The notes below the pieces were generated by a model. That model was not told where the DNA came from, searched no databases, and saw only the letters and a list, made by a program, of their open reading frames with translations. From NCBI GenBank assembly GCA_009911505.1, contig QXXL01000042.1:1-39383 (forward strand): a stretch of 39,383 nucleotides of DNA, written 5' to 3'. Within the stretch, counting starts at the first letter, position 1, and every line of letters starts with the position of its first letter. The position numbers were made by a program, and so were the translations under genes. The DNA is from Lachnospiraceae bacterium (GTDB lineage Bacteria > Bacillota > Clostridia > Lachnospirales > Lachnospiraceae). Of the stretch, positions 39,352-39,383 are shown piece after piece.

Positions 39352-39383
39352 ACCATCTGCTTCGCACCATTGCGTCGTTAAAA

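Noticed and set aside
39102..39356. 84-codon minus-strand frame at the window end
   Set aside because: Antisense to a better protein-like plus-strand remnant and runs into the palindromic repeat.
1..39383. CRISPR arrays, tRNA or rRNA genes, intact transposases
   Set aside because: None found by eye: no regular spaced repeats, no cloverleaf or rRNA-like sequence, and only fragments of element proteins (sigma/HTH module, TnpV).

Overview
The window looks like an accessory region of a gut-type Firmicute, most likely a Lachnospiraceae/Clostridia chromosome (Blautia/Ruminococcus/Dorea-like). This rests on strong GGAGG ribosome binding sites, TTGACA/TATAAT promoters, moderate-to-low GC, Tn916-type and TnpV-type mobile-element remnants, and families common in that group (Cys-rich KTR, DUF3784, DUF1697, GHKL/LytTR two-component systems). 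No rRNA, tRNA, CRISPR array or intact transposase/integrase was recognised. The species is inference.

Layout. (1) 1-4.2 kb: a TetR-controlled ABC exporter operon ending in a Cys-rich KTR gene and terminator. It is followed by an ICE-type sigma factor, a nonsense-mutated HTH gene and a frameshifted radical-SAM remnant, which together look like the decayed end of a Tn916-like element. (2) 4.2-6.7 kb: a YtrA-type GntR regulator with its ABC ATPase and permease, then a DUF3784 membrane protein. (3) 6.7-12.3 kb: a gene graveyard. Intact DUF1697, DUF3795-like, SRPBCC, GNAT-fusion and lipoprotein genes are interspersed with fragments of SnoaL-like, glyoxalase, GyrI-like, PPOX, VanY, ABC ATPase, ABC permease and TetR genes. 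(4) 12.4-16.9 kb: a MerR regulator divergent from a heterodimeric ABC exporter, with a textbook 19-bp-spacer MerR promoter between them. (5) 17-24 kb, mostly minus strand: an OmpR-type regulator pseudogene, a permease/ATPase/small membrane protein operon, a coiled-coil protein, a GHKL kinase, a LytTR response regulator with a well-formed promoter and direct-repeat boxes, and a small XRE/membrane-protein pair. (6) 24-29 kb: a TnpV remnant, then a complete BceRSAB-type antimicrobial-peptide sensing and resistance module. (7) 29.2-34.4 kb: a lantibiotic-resistance type two-component system (minus) divergent from an ABC operon (plus); the first permease is broken by a one-base slip in a T-run. (8) 34.4-39.4 kb: a DtxR-family regulator, two XRE regulators, several pseudogenes, and a palindromic repeat found at about 35.9 kb and again at the window end.

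How it fits together. Six separate ABC transport systems each sit with a different class of regulator: TetR, GntR/YtrA, MerR, a decayed OmpR next to LytTR/GHKL, BceRS, and a CprRK-like pair. The common theme is sensing and exporting or resisting peptides and small hydrophobic toxins. The least explained part is the LytTR/GHKL locus at 19.5-23.9 kb. It has an autoregulatory-looking promoter, a 14-bp hairpin at the predicted mRNA 5' end, three stacked hairpins between regulator and kinase, and two unannotated short ORFs that could be peptides.
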